Positions 10,001 to 19,200 of a stretch of DNA of 64,000 bases are shown piece by piece. The DNA lies in NCBI RefSeq assembly GCF_900109045.1, contig NZ_FNYL01000002.1, positions 248,001-312,000 of the forward strand, given 5' to 3'. The translations under genes were made by a program, and so were the position numbers. The notes below the pieces were generated by a model, which worked only from the letters and a program-made list of their open reading frames with translations, searched no databases and had not been told where the DNA came from. Position 1 is the first letter of the stretch, and each line of letters begins with the position of its first letter. This DNA comes from Dyadobacter sp. SG02. Its GTDB lineage: Bacteria > Bacteroidota > Bacteroidia > Cytophagales > Spirosomataceae.

Positions 10001-10411
10001 GCCGACGGCAGGCAATTTCAGAAAGTAGGCACCATCGCGGCGATCAACGAGGCAGGTGTGCACGACTATAATTTCACCGACCGGGAACTGTTACCGGGCC
10101 GCAGCTATTACCGCCTCAAAATGGAAGATTGGGATCGCACCTATTCGTACAGCCGCATCTTAGCCTTCGAAAATGGGACCTCCGTAACCTCAGCTATTTA
10201 TCCCAATCCTGCAAGGGATATTGTCAAGGTTAATGTATCCGAAAGCGGCGTTGGACAGACGATCCGGGTCATATCACAGGCAGGGAAAATCTTGTTAACC
10301 AGACATTTACCGGCAAGCGGTACGCAAACTGTGGACGTTTCCGCTATTCCCGCAGGCATTTACCTGATGAAGGTGGGTAACGGCGAGACTTACAAGCTTG
10401 TAAAAGAGTAA
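7088..10411 (+). CDS. T9SS-exported repeat-rich surface protein
   Basis: The likely start is the ATG at 7088, which gives a clear signal peptide (MKSCLLIVTLLLSAFVACAQ); an in-frame ATG at 7025 would add 21 residues before it. The mature part is about 900 residues of short repeats of the kind 'F.N.G.I.IG' and 'NNGTI', as in right-handed beta-helix or autotransporter passenger proteins, many separated by 20-25 residues. A linker (PLRLVEFTV...) and a C-terminal type A sorting domain follow: IYPNP near residue 1035, then a final strand ending in YKLVKE. Export through T9SS and attachment to or release from the surface is therefore expected. No catalytic residues were recognised; adhesion or a biofilm role is a guess. 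The gene ends two bases before a strong bidirectional terminator. Confidence 0.88.
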   Translation: MKSCLLIVTLLLSAFVACAQYPVWEKRSGNWSDASGWSTGQVPGRNQTVGINSSCEVIVTGEVFAGIIYVDEQGKINIGETGTLHVNNSGTYGAIRMFDRSQLIVNGKLIMGDTNPLYGDGIAASYYRSFPAGAKPDIIVNKTGSIAIGNTTGAGIFLFSGGSITNHGTIEIGKFGPIGFAEGENLISAGIFTSGASFTNTGIITVDDVQALPGKQGNTGIAVSPGLFNTGEVRIGQRARITGDALVVGDTASNAGLILIDNARDGFALSKLNNTGQIKIGQSGPISNRGVYSMRSTSLIANQGDILIDNTGGNAINLGGVNITNQKNILIGKTGRIGGSAFGLSSSVIDNQSGGVIQAYNCGSHNIRLSGSSVVTNAGITDAGGTNNAKNDALYLDNSRFTNAAGGFVKLDKAKKSGVHLVKGQFDNRGTVRLIQTDTIPVLLQNASVFTNSGILDASASDGTYGGGIAVTEGSRFENQPGAGITLNRPSLISTLPALYIRDAGSRFVNNASLSIGEATSPLPYHAIQVDQNASLANEKLGLIKVGNTQQNGLMILNESEFVNNGALEFYNVAGSPFYAASESQLSNDGTIKTGLGSVFSKESVYLDGNVVFKNRPRGELYLNKVTGGSAGLVVKAGSRVENDGKIVWGNAAAFQGTAALQLSNGGVFENRQTSVLEFSSLTGDAIVCDAVTGATPRSNFTNDGSVRFGNIAGRGFYNTDPTFPFRNNNVFETLPGGKMNLQALVSSPGASSKLNNADGSVTLAFAFTNNGTVTNGGAFSTQATFTNNNAVINNGTWNAADVFNNNNRYQGSGVFKGALFSNKANLVPGNSPGCASFENGLTMLPGATLRIEVNGKTACTEFDQVSVTGTASLSGILNVTFGGGYVPGNTDAITILKSTALSGTFESNNLPAGWALVYNKPSAGDVTLSRAGALPLRLVEFTVRNEGNAAFAAWRTTEEENTSHFDLERSADGRQFQKVGTIAAINEAGVHDYNFTDRELLPGRSYYRLKMEDWDRTYSYSRILAFENGTSVTSAIYPNPARDIVKVNVSESGVGQTIRVISQAGKILLTRHLPASGTQTVDVSAIPAGIYLMKVGNGETYKLVKE

Positions 10412-10413
10412 AA

Positions 10414-10462
10414 GGTGTTTCAAAAACATTCCGGTATCGGATCGGAATGTTTTTGAAACACC
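10414..10462. terminator. Bidirectional terminator, perfect 20-bp inverted repeat
   Basis: The arms 10414-10433 and 10443-10462 are exact reverse complements (20 of 20) with a 9-nt loop. The element sits two bases after the stop of the rightward surface protein gene and seven bases beyond the stop of the leftward operon, so it would terminate transcription from both sides. Runs of A and T within the stem supply U-rich RNA on either strand. Confidence 0.85.
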
Positions 10463-10469
10463 CAAATTT

Positions 10470-11690
10470 TTAATGATGAACAAATTTGTGCGTGCTGTCC
10501 GAACCATCGAGCGCAGTAATATGCAGGATGTAAATGCCCGGTTCGAGCCCGGAAACGTCGATCGTGCCGGATTCCACGGGACCGGAGCTATACACTTTCA
10601 GGCCCGCCAGATTGGTGATCGCCACGTTTTTTACCTGTTTCCAATCGGCCACTTTCACGCTAAGCATATCGGTCACCGGGTTGGGGTAAATGCTGCTGGC
10701 GATCAGATTGTCGAACCGGACGTTTTTAATGCTGCTGAATGCGAATGTGCTGTCGCGGTCGATCATTTTCAGGCGGTAGAGATTGGCGCCGGCGATAGGT
10801 TTTACATCGATAAAGGAATAAGGTCTGATGACTTTACTTTCCCCTTCTGATTTGACACTGCCGATTACCTTCCATTCTTTGCCGTTGCGGCTTCGTTGAA
10901 TGTCGAAGCGGTCGCTGTTGGTTTCTTCGGAGGTGGCCCAGCTCAAATGCGCGGCGTTTTCGACGGCGGTTGCTTCAAAGGAAATCAGTGTCACCGGCAT
11001 AGCGTTGGCGGGACAAACATTCAGTTCAACCGGCGCCGTCAAATCGAAGCAGTCACCGGTTAATGCCGACAAATCATTGCCTACCGCAAGCCCCGAAAGT
11101 CCTCCTGTTTTATAATTAATCCCATAAATCGTATAGGCATTTACTTCGGTAAACCCGAAGCTGGGCGAGCTGGTAATGTTGGCGATTTTGCCATCGGGCC
11201 CCAATACAATATACTGCTGCGAATAACCGGCCGTCGCATTGTGACCGGAAGCATTAAGGCTTAAAGTCAATGGGCCTGATGCCGGCAGTTCATCCGTGCA
11301 TTTGCAGACTCCGATGCTGATCGGCGAAGACAATGCCGCGCAGGTTTCGCCGGAAAGCAAACCCGAGACATTACTGCCCACAGCCAGCGAGGAAGGGGCC
11401 GCGCCCTGGTAGTTGAAGGAGTACACATTGTATTTTCCGACTGCCAATGCGGGCAGTTTCGCACTACCCGCAGCGGAAATGTAGGCAATGCTGCCCACCT
11501 CGTCCGCCGCGACGACCACGGTGGTATAGCCTGAGGCCGTATTATTTCCCGAAATATTGAAAGTAGGGCTGACGCCCTCGTTATAGTTGCATTGCGCACT
11601 GGTATCCAGCGGCAGCAATGCGGCGAGCACAAATGGGCAGAGCATCGAAAGCCACAACCTTACGCCCACCAATTGTCGTTTTGGGTACAT
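10470..11690 (-). CDS. Secreted protein with T9SS sorting domain
   Basis: This 406-residue protein starts at ATG 11690 with a signal peptide ending near LPLDTSAQ. Two internal repeats of about 90-100 residues follow; each has a 'N.SG.N.T.GY' motif, a 'Y.V/IY..NY' motif and 'GLAVGN.LS.L', with paired cysteines (about 34-230). The C-terminal half carries the linker VTLISFEATAVENAAHLSW and a type A sorting domain with SSIYPNPVTDMLSVKV and a terminal strand ending THKFVHH. From the linker on it is close to the end of the giant protein encoded at 13227-21602, which suggests a duplicated export domain. It is last in a three-gene leftward operon, 35 bp after the previous gene. Function of the repeats is not recognised. 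Confidence 0.85.
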   Translation of the reverse strand: MYPKRQLVGVRLWLSMLCPFVLAALLPLDTSAQCNYNEGVSPTFNISGNNTASGYTTVVVAADEVGSIAYISAAGSAKLPALAVGKYNVYSFNYQGAAPSSLAVGSNVSGLLSGETCAALSSPISIGVCKCTDELPASGPLTLSLNASGHNATAGYSQQYIVLGPDGKIANITSSPSFGFTEVNAYTIYGINYKTGGLSGLAVGNDLSALTGDCFDLTAPVELNVCPANAMPVTLISFEATAVENAAHLSWATSEETNSDRFDIQRSRNGKEWKVIGSVKSEGESKVIRPYSFIDVKPIAGANLYRLKMIDRDSTFAFSSIKNVRFDNLIASSIYPNPVTDMLSVKVADWKQVKNVAITNLAGLKVYSSGPVESGTIDVSGLEPGIYILHITALDGSDSTHKFVHH

Positions 11691-11725
11691 TGATGTTTGG
11701 TTTAAATGGGTTGGTAATTGGCTGA

Positions 11726-13147
11726 TTATCTGCTGATCGTTCCCGCATTGGCCGCGCAGCCTTCAATGGTGATCTCCTGGGTGGCCGCCGCACCTGCATA
11801 TGCCCAGTTGTCGATCAGGCGGTTGTTCCCCCATTGAGAGGTCCCGCCGCCCCAACCGTGTACACCGCTCCCGGAGCCGGAATCGACCCCCGCGCTGCCA
11901 TCCTTAATGGGTGTGATGGAATCCCTGCCATCTTCCGATAATGCGGCGTCATCCCAGTACAGCAGGGTATTACCCGTTGCTTCGCCCGTGGTCCGGGTGA
12001 TTTTGACGCCTGCAAGAACCTCCACGTCGATCATGGTGAAATGTACTTCACCGGCTTTGTCGACCAGAACCTTCGCTTTCATAGTGCTGCCGGCGGCGAG
12101 CGGAGAGCCGTTTGCGCCTAATCCGTCGAAAGGAACGGTGATGGTGTTCGCATTGGCAACACCGAAGGGGATGCTTCTGTCATTGGCACCGCCGTAAATC
12201 CCGTCGTTATCCAGGTCCAGCAGCAATGTCGCCTGACCAACGTGGTCGGCAACCTTTAACGTAAAATTGCCGGCCATCGGATTGGAACCGCTGACGGCGG
12301 TGTAGGCCAGCTCGCTTACCACAGGTCCGGTCAGCGCAGGGTTGAGCCACTCATTGATTGTTTGGTTGGATGTGAGATTCCACATGGGTGCCGTTGCGGG
12401 CATTGTTACGTCGATGGCGCTGAAAAACATTTTGTTTTGAACGCCGCAACTAAGCTCATTATAGCTTCTGACGGAAGCGTCGGTGATCTCGGCACTGCGA
12501 TAGAGCGATTCGCTGCAGTTGGCAACGGACGTAAGACCGTACTGGTCGGATGAAAGCCGTGAGTTGACGCCATTGTATCCATTCAGGGCTACATCGTAAC
12601 GGTGACCGGATGGCGTCTGTACGAACAGGGGAATATTGGCGAGATTGTTCTGAACGGGGTATATGAAGTCGGTGTAAACCCTTCCGCCGATACGGGTGGT
12701 GCCGTCGGCGGCCATGGCATTGACATCGAACCTCCAATAATTGGTGTTGCCGAACAGGTTCATTTTGACGATCCAGATACCTGCCGTTTCCGCCGTTGCG
12801 GTAACTGTACCGGTCTGGACGGCGCTGGTTGCATTTGGAATGGTCACATCCGTTCCTACCTGTCCTAATGGAGAGTAAATCGAGTATATCAATGCATTGC
12901 TACCCAAGTTTCCACCTGCCTTCTGTATCTGGTAATTAAGCGATTCTCCTTCTTTGAGATACACATACGCATATTGATTGAGCGGTTCCACGAAGGCGGC
13001 AGTCTTTTGTATACCTAATGCGCCGATCATTCCCGGACGTGAGGTCGGGAAGCCGATCCCGTCCGCCTTAACTTGCAATGAGAGCGCGAGTGCGCCTGAG
13101 ACGAAACAGATTCCCCGGGCAATTTTTTTGGAAAAATATCTATTCAT
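11726..13147 (-). CDS. Secreted protein of unknown function, middle gene of adhesin operon
   Basis: The preferred start is ATG 13147, which begins a signal peptide (MNRYFSKKIARGICFVSGAL, cleavage likely near QVKADG), giving 473 residues. A longer frame to 13210 would place 21 residues before it. The protein is rich in Ala, Gly, Asn and Thr, contains 'DLDNDGIYGG' (a possible calcium-binding loop, about residue 335) and 'YWDDAALSEDGRD', and ends in ANAGTISR without the C-terminal T9SS sorting strand present in both neighbours. The gap to the upstream giant gene is 79 bp and to the downstream gene 35 bp, so the three genes are probably co-transcribed. It may be a periplasmic or secreted partner of the two sorted proteins. 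No family was recognised with confidence. Confidence 0.72.
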   Translation of the reverse strand: MNRYFSKKIARGICFVSGALALSLQVKADGIGFPTSRPGMIGALGIQKTAAFVEPLNQYAYVYLKEGESLNYQIQKAGGNLGSNALIYSIYSPLGQVGTDVTIPNATSAVQTGTVTATAETAGIWIVKMNLFGNTNYWRFDVNAMAADGTTRIGGRVYTDFIYPVQNNLANIPLFVQTPSGHRYDVALNGYNGVNSRLSSDQYGLTSVANCSESLYRSAEITDASVRSYNELSCGVQNKMFFSAIDVTMPATAPMWNLTSNQTINEWLNPALTGPVVSELAYTAVSGSNPMAGNFTLKVADHVGQATLLLDLDNDGIYGGANDRSIPFGVANANTITVPFDGLGANGSPLAAGSTMKAKVLVDKAGEVHFTMIDVEVLAGVKITRTTGEATGNTLLYWDDAALSEDGRDSITPIKDGSAGVDSGSGSGVHGWGGGTSQWGNNRLIDNWAYAGAAATQEITIEGCAANAGTISR

Positions 13148-13226
13148 AAAAAGTCGGATTTTGCAGCAATGACCGCGGTGGAGTGATTTCCAACCGCGGT
13201 CTCGCTGCATTAGTTAGCGTTATGTA

Positions 13227-16200
13227 CTATTTAATGTGGACGAATTTGTGTGTGTGAACAGACCCGTCAGTGTGTGTGATGCGCAGGATGTACACGCCCG
13301 CGTCGAGTTTGCTTACATCTACCTTACCCGAATCAACCGGTCCGGAGCTGTAAACTTGCAAACCTGCGAGGTTATCGATCCGGATGGCTTTCACCTGTTT
13401 CCAGCTGGTCACTTTGAGCGCCAGCTCGTTGCTCACAGGGTTAGGGTAAATGCTGCTTTCGAGTTTGCTTTCGAAACGGACGCTTCTGATGGCGCTGAAT
13501 GCGAAGGTGCCGTCGGCGTCTACCATTTTCAGGCGGAAGAGGTTATCGCCAATCTCCGGTTGGCGATCGACAAATGAGTACGTCTTTCTCACCTTGCTTT
13601 CACCTTCCGCTTTCACGCTGCCGACCTCTTTCCAAGCTTTACCGTCGATGCTGCGCTGAATTTCGAAACGGTCCGAGTTGGTTTCTTCCGAAGTAGCCCA
13701 ATTCAATTCAGCGGTATTTTCACGCGCAGTGGCAGTGAACGATACAAGCGTTACCGGAAGTGGTTTTTCCCAGCGGATCGTGTACGGCGCAGGTGGCGAT
13801 TGCACACCGGCCTCATCCACATAAGCATACTCGAAAGTGGTGCTGGTGTAACCTGTGCCTGTCAGCTTGATGGCCAATGAATCAGGATTGTAGTTCGGGA
13901 TCACTTGCCCTGGTGTTACCAGCACGCCGTTGTAATACAGCTCGCCATTGTTCGGCAGGGTAGTGATTACCACGGTACGGTCCTTATCATCGCCATTCAA
14001 TGTGCCGTCCTCAGGGTCAGCGCCGGTGAGTTGGTCAGGCGAGGTCGTGCCCACACCCGTGCTCACATGCGATCCGTTGAGCGGCAGAATCGCATCCGTC
14101 ACCGGTTGATCGATCAGGTAATCCTTCGGATCGGCCACCGGAGGCTGCTGCACACCGAAGTTCGCATTGGTCACGTCGGTAGTTGTTACCGTGATGTTTG
14201 GCAAAATACCGTTCACAGTACCATCGCTTCCTGCATTGGCGCCCAGGTGCTCACCGGTGTTATTCCAACCGGTTGGCAGGCTTGGCGTCGTCGAGCCGGC
14301 TGCTGTCTGGTGCAATACCACGCTGTAAGTGCCGGGTTCCACATTACCGAAGTCGTATGAACCATCTGGCTGGACAGCGACGGTCGCAACCGGATTTCCG
14401 GCATTGTCTACGAGCGTCACATACAATCCGCTTGGGATCGCGATGGCCGAAGTGGTATTGACGGTGTTGTCGGTCAATGCATTAGCGTCGTGGAACACAT
14501 TACCCGAAAGGCTTACAACCGGCGTCGTGAACGGTTTGGTAACGGAGCTTTCGTTACTTTCCAAACCACCATTGTCGGTTACCTTGAACGGTACATCCAC
14601 GGTCGGGTTGCCATCGATCGGGTCGATCAATACTTCCAGACCGGTTACCGGAACAGTCACGCCCGCTACCGGGAATACCTGCTCTCCTGGTCCCGGCGTT
14701 TCGCCCGGAGCTACATAGGTTGTTCCATTAATGGTCACAGTAGTCACATTTTCAGGGAATTCTGTAAACGTGATCGTCTCCACGGTTCCATCCGGATCGG
14801 TGAAATTGAAATCGTCCGAAATATCCACGGTTACCGTACCGCCAGGGTTTGGCGAAGACGGCAGGTTTTCGTCGGTCGTTACCGGCGGCTGCTGCACACC
14901 GAAGTTTGCATCGATCACATCGGTAGTTGTTACCGTGATGTTTGGCAAAATACCGTTCACCGTTCCATCGCTACCCGCATTCGCGCCCAGGTGCTCGCCC
15001 GTGTTATTCCAACCGGTTGGCAGGCTTGGTACCGTCGAGCCGGTTGCTGTCTGGTGCAATACGACGCTGTAAGTACCCGGTTCTACGTCACCGAAGTCGT
15101 ATGAACCATCTGCATTCACGGGAACAGTTGCCACAGGATTACCTGCATTATCAACCAACGTCACAAACAGACCTGTCGGGATCGTAGTCACCGAACCTGT
15201 TGTGTTGACAGTATTATCCGTCAATGCATTGGCATCGTGGAATACATTGCCGGAAAGACTTACGGTTGGAATAGTGAAATCAGCCGTTACGACGCTGACG
15301 TTACTTTCCAGGCCGCCATTGTCGGTCACGAAGAATGGAATCTCCACTTCCGCACCGCCATCGACAGGATCAACCAGCACAGACAGACCCGTTGCAGGAA
15401 CTGTCAGGTTGCCAGCCGGCCATACCTGCTGCCCTGCGCCAGGCGTCGTGCCCGGAGCTACGTAGGTCGTGCCGTTAATAGTGATCGTGGTCACATCCGC
15501 CGGGAATTCGGTAAACGTAATGCTGGTCACGGTTCCGTCAGGATCGGTCAGGCCGAAATGCGAGGTCAGATCTACGGTGGTCGTGCCGCCCGGATTTGGC
15601 TGGGTAGGCTCAGTTCCGCCGGTCGTTACAGGAGGTTGTTGTACACCAAAGTTCGCATTGGTCACATTGGTGCCTGCAACGGTTACGCCGGTGAGGATGC
15701 CATTTACAGCTGCATCGCTACCTACACCCGCGCCCAGGTTCTCGCCTGTGTTCACCCAACCCGCAGGAAGGCTTGGCACGGTGGAGCCGGTCGAGGTCTG
15801 ATGCAACACGATGCTATAATCACCCGGATTAGTTACACCGAAATCATAAGTGCCATCTGCATTCACGGCAACCGTTTTCACAGCCGCGCCGGTGTTATCC
15901 ACCAAAGTCACATACAAACCAGTCGGGATAGACGGGTCGGTAGCCGTGCTGTTGACAGTCACATCTTTCAATGCATTGGCGTCGTGGAACACATTACCGG
16001 TCAGAGTTACCGGTGCGAAACAAGCCTCAGGTGCATTGATAGCGACATTCACCTGTTTCACCAACTGACATTGGCTGGTGTTGTCGGTTACCGTCACGGT
16101 GTAGGTTCTTGGAGAACCAGTCGAAACGGTTGGGTTGGCAACAAATGCATTTGAAAGACCCACAGAAGGAGCCCAAACGTACGAGTAGTTACCCGAAGAA

Positions 16201-19200
16201 GTCACATTCAAAGGCAATGCAGCCGAGGTACCCTGGCAAAGGGCAACATTGTCAACCGTAGCGGCAATGGTGTTTGGGTTAACCACGACTACTACTTCCT
16301 TGTAATTGCTGCAACCTGTGTTCAGGTTGGTCTGTGTCAGGCGGTAAGTCTGGGTAGAAGCGGCAGCAACGGTGGTGGAAGTCGCATTCGGACTGGCTAC
16401 ACCCGCCAGCGGGCTCCATTGCCATGTGGTATTCGCAGGAGCGGCACCAGCCAGTGACAGGGTCGCCACGCCGCCTTCACAAATCGCAGTGTTACCGGTG
16501 ATGGCGAAATCAGCAGGAGAATTCACAGTTACCACTACCTGGTCGGTGGTGGTACAGCCGTTCAAAGTCACGCTTACGGAATAAGTCGTCGTCGTCGTTG
16601 GCTTCACGGTCGGCTGGGCTACGTTGGCTGCGCCTACGATGCCTGCGCCTGTCCACGAGTAGGTAGCGCCCGCGATCGCGGGTGTGCCTACGGTAGTAGA
16701 CTCGCCTGGGCAAAGTACGGCGTCGGAACCGGCATTGGCAGAAGGTGTCACCTTTACCTCGTCTGTGAAAGTACAGCCGCTGGGGAGTGTTACCGTGACG
16801 GAGTAAATGCGTTCCTGGGTAACGTTAGCGGTCGGGTTAGCGACTGTTGCGCTGCTCAGGCCCGTTGCAGGTACCCACTGGTAAGTGGCGCCCGCCGGAG
16901 CGGCAGGGTTGCCAGCTGATCCGTAACCGATCGCGATCGGGCCGGCTGGGCAGACATTTTTATCAATCAATTCCAAACCTTGTACCGGGTTCACGGTCAA
17001 TGTTACCTGGTCGGTCATCGGCGTGTTACAGCCCGGGTAGCTCACTTTGACGGTGTAAGTCGTGGTAAGCGCGGGGTTTGTTACAATCGGGTTGGCACAG
17101 GTAATGCAGCTTAAACCGGTTGCAGGCGTAACGCCGTCGGCCATAAACCATTCGTATTGCGCAAATGGCTCCGCCTCGCGGCCGAGTTGCGCAGCTACGC
17201 CCTGGCAGGTAGCCAATGCATTACCGGCATATTCTCCGGTAGTGACGGTATTTCTCAACACCACGGTATCCTTGTCCATACAGCCGGTCAATGGGTCTGT
17301 GACGGTGAGGATGTAGCTCTGAGGCGTCGAGAATGCGAACTGAACCTGTGGTTGCGCATCGCTTGGTCCCGTACCATTGGTCCAGGCCGTGTTGGAAGGT
17401 TCCCACGAGTACACCCAGTTGGTTCCGGCAGGAGCCGGGGAGCCGAGCGTTACGGTAGAACCGTTACAAACCGCACGGTCGTTTCCGGTATTGGCCACAG
17501 GCGCAGGCGGAACGACTACATTCACCGTGTCTTTGTTCACACATCCCGATGCTGTTTCCTTGATCGTCACATAAAACGCCTGGGTTGCAGTCACATTGGC
17601 AACCGGGTTGGCGATGTTGATGGCGCTCAATGCCTGATCGGGCGTCCAGGCGTAGGTGAAACCGGAAACCGGCGTACCGCCGATCTGGATCGACGTGCCC
17701 GGGCAAGTATATTTGTCCGGTGCAACAAATGCCGGCAGCGACCATCCCGGCGGGTTGATCACGATAGACTCCTGGCAAGTGATGGATGCATCGTACTTGT
17801 TGGTGACCGTAACGGTGATGGTGGCCGGGGCGGTAGAAGTAATGTTTACGATCGCAGCATGGGCATTGTCCACCAGGTTGGCGGGGCTCCATGAGAAGTT
17901 ATAATCCGAAGCAGGTAGGGTAGTACCCAGCTTCAATGCAGCCAGTGGGCCGAACACTTTCGGGCAAGCCTGATCCGACAGTGTTACGATGTCGAAATCA
18001 CATGCAGGGCCAACAGTACAAGGTTCCACATCCAGCTCGGCAATACAGGAAACGCCGTTCAGCGTTACGGTACGGCGGAATTTGGTGACACCACTGTTGC
18101 TTTTCAGGTAAGCGTTCCTGCCTTCTTTGGCCGTCTGCAATATCACACCGTTTCCTGAAACAACGCTCCATGAGTAAACTGCGCCCGGGGCATTCTCTTC
18201 GTCGAGATGGGTGCTCCACATCGGGCCGCAGTTCAATTCGTCCTGATCGGTAATGCGGTTGTTGATCGAGTAGACTTTCACTTCGTCGGTGAAGGTGCAA
18301 CCCGCTTTTACCGCCGATACGGTGTAATTGGTATACCCGCCGGTGACCAGCGCGGTTCCCGAGCTGTAAACAGGGTTAGCAACCTGGGAGGCCGACAAAT
18401 ATTGACCCGGAGTCCAGGTATAGGCATAAGTGTTGTCCGCTGTACCGCCAATGGTAATGGTGGTGTTTTTACAAACGGTCCTGTCCGCACCTGCGAATGC
18501 AAGCGTGTTGCCCGGCGCAGTGATCGGCGTTACGGTGACGTCGTCGAACGATGTACAGGTAGTTCCTCCCTTGCGGGTTACGGTTACCGTCAAACGGTAC
18601 GTTGTTGCAACAGCGGGGTTGGCGATGGGCTGGGCACAGGTAGTACAGCTCAAAGTAGAGAGCGCGCCGCCTGAAACCACCGACCAGCTGTATTGTACGG
18701 ATGGGCTCGCCACGGGCTCCGTACCAATTTGTACCCCGCCTGCACCCTGGCAGATGGATTTGTCGGCACCGGCATTGGCAACAGCCGGAACGACCGTCAC
18801 CTGGTCGATATCCACACAGCCCGCCGCGTCCGTTACCTGCAAGGTGTACGTAGTCGCGCGGGTAATGGCAGGGGTTGTCCATGCGCCGGTGGTCGCCAGG
18901 GGCGTACCATTGCTGGTGCTTCCTTCATACCATTGGTAAGAATAGGAAGGCGTACCGCCTGTTGCGGCGCCATTCAAAGCAACTGTGTTGGAGCCTGCTC
19001 CACAGACATACCATTGCGGACCGTCGGCATTGGCGATCGGTGATGCATTCGCGTTGATCTGCACAGCCGCAGCCTGTGAAGAGTCGACCGTGATTTGGTT
19101 ACAGTAATCAGTATTGACCCTTACCAAACGACGATAGTAAGTGGTGGTCTGCGAAGCGAGCGGTTGCAGGTCTTTGAAAACCTCGCCCGCAAGGTCCGTC

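Noticed and set aside
14136-16010. Possible CRISPR-like or satellite array
   Set aside because: Units are 747 bp and fully coding in frame; they are protein domain repeats.
15237-16154. 305-codon frame antisense to the adhesin repeats
   Set aside because: It follows the 747-bp repeat of the adhesin gene and repeats with it, as expected for a shadow frame.
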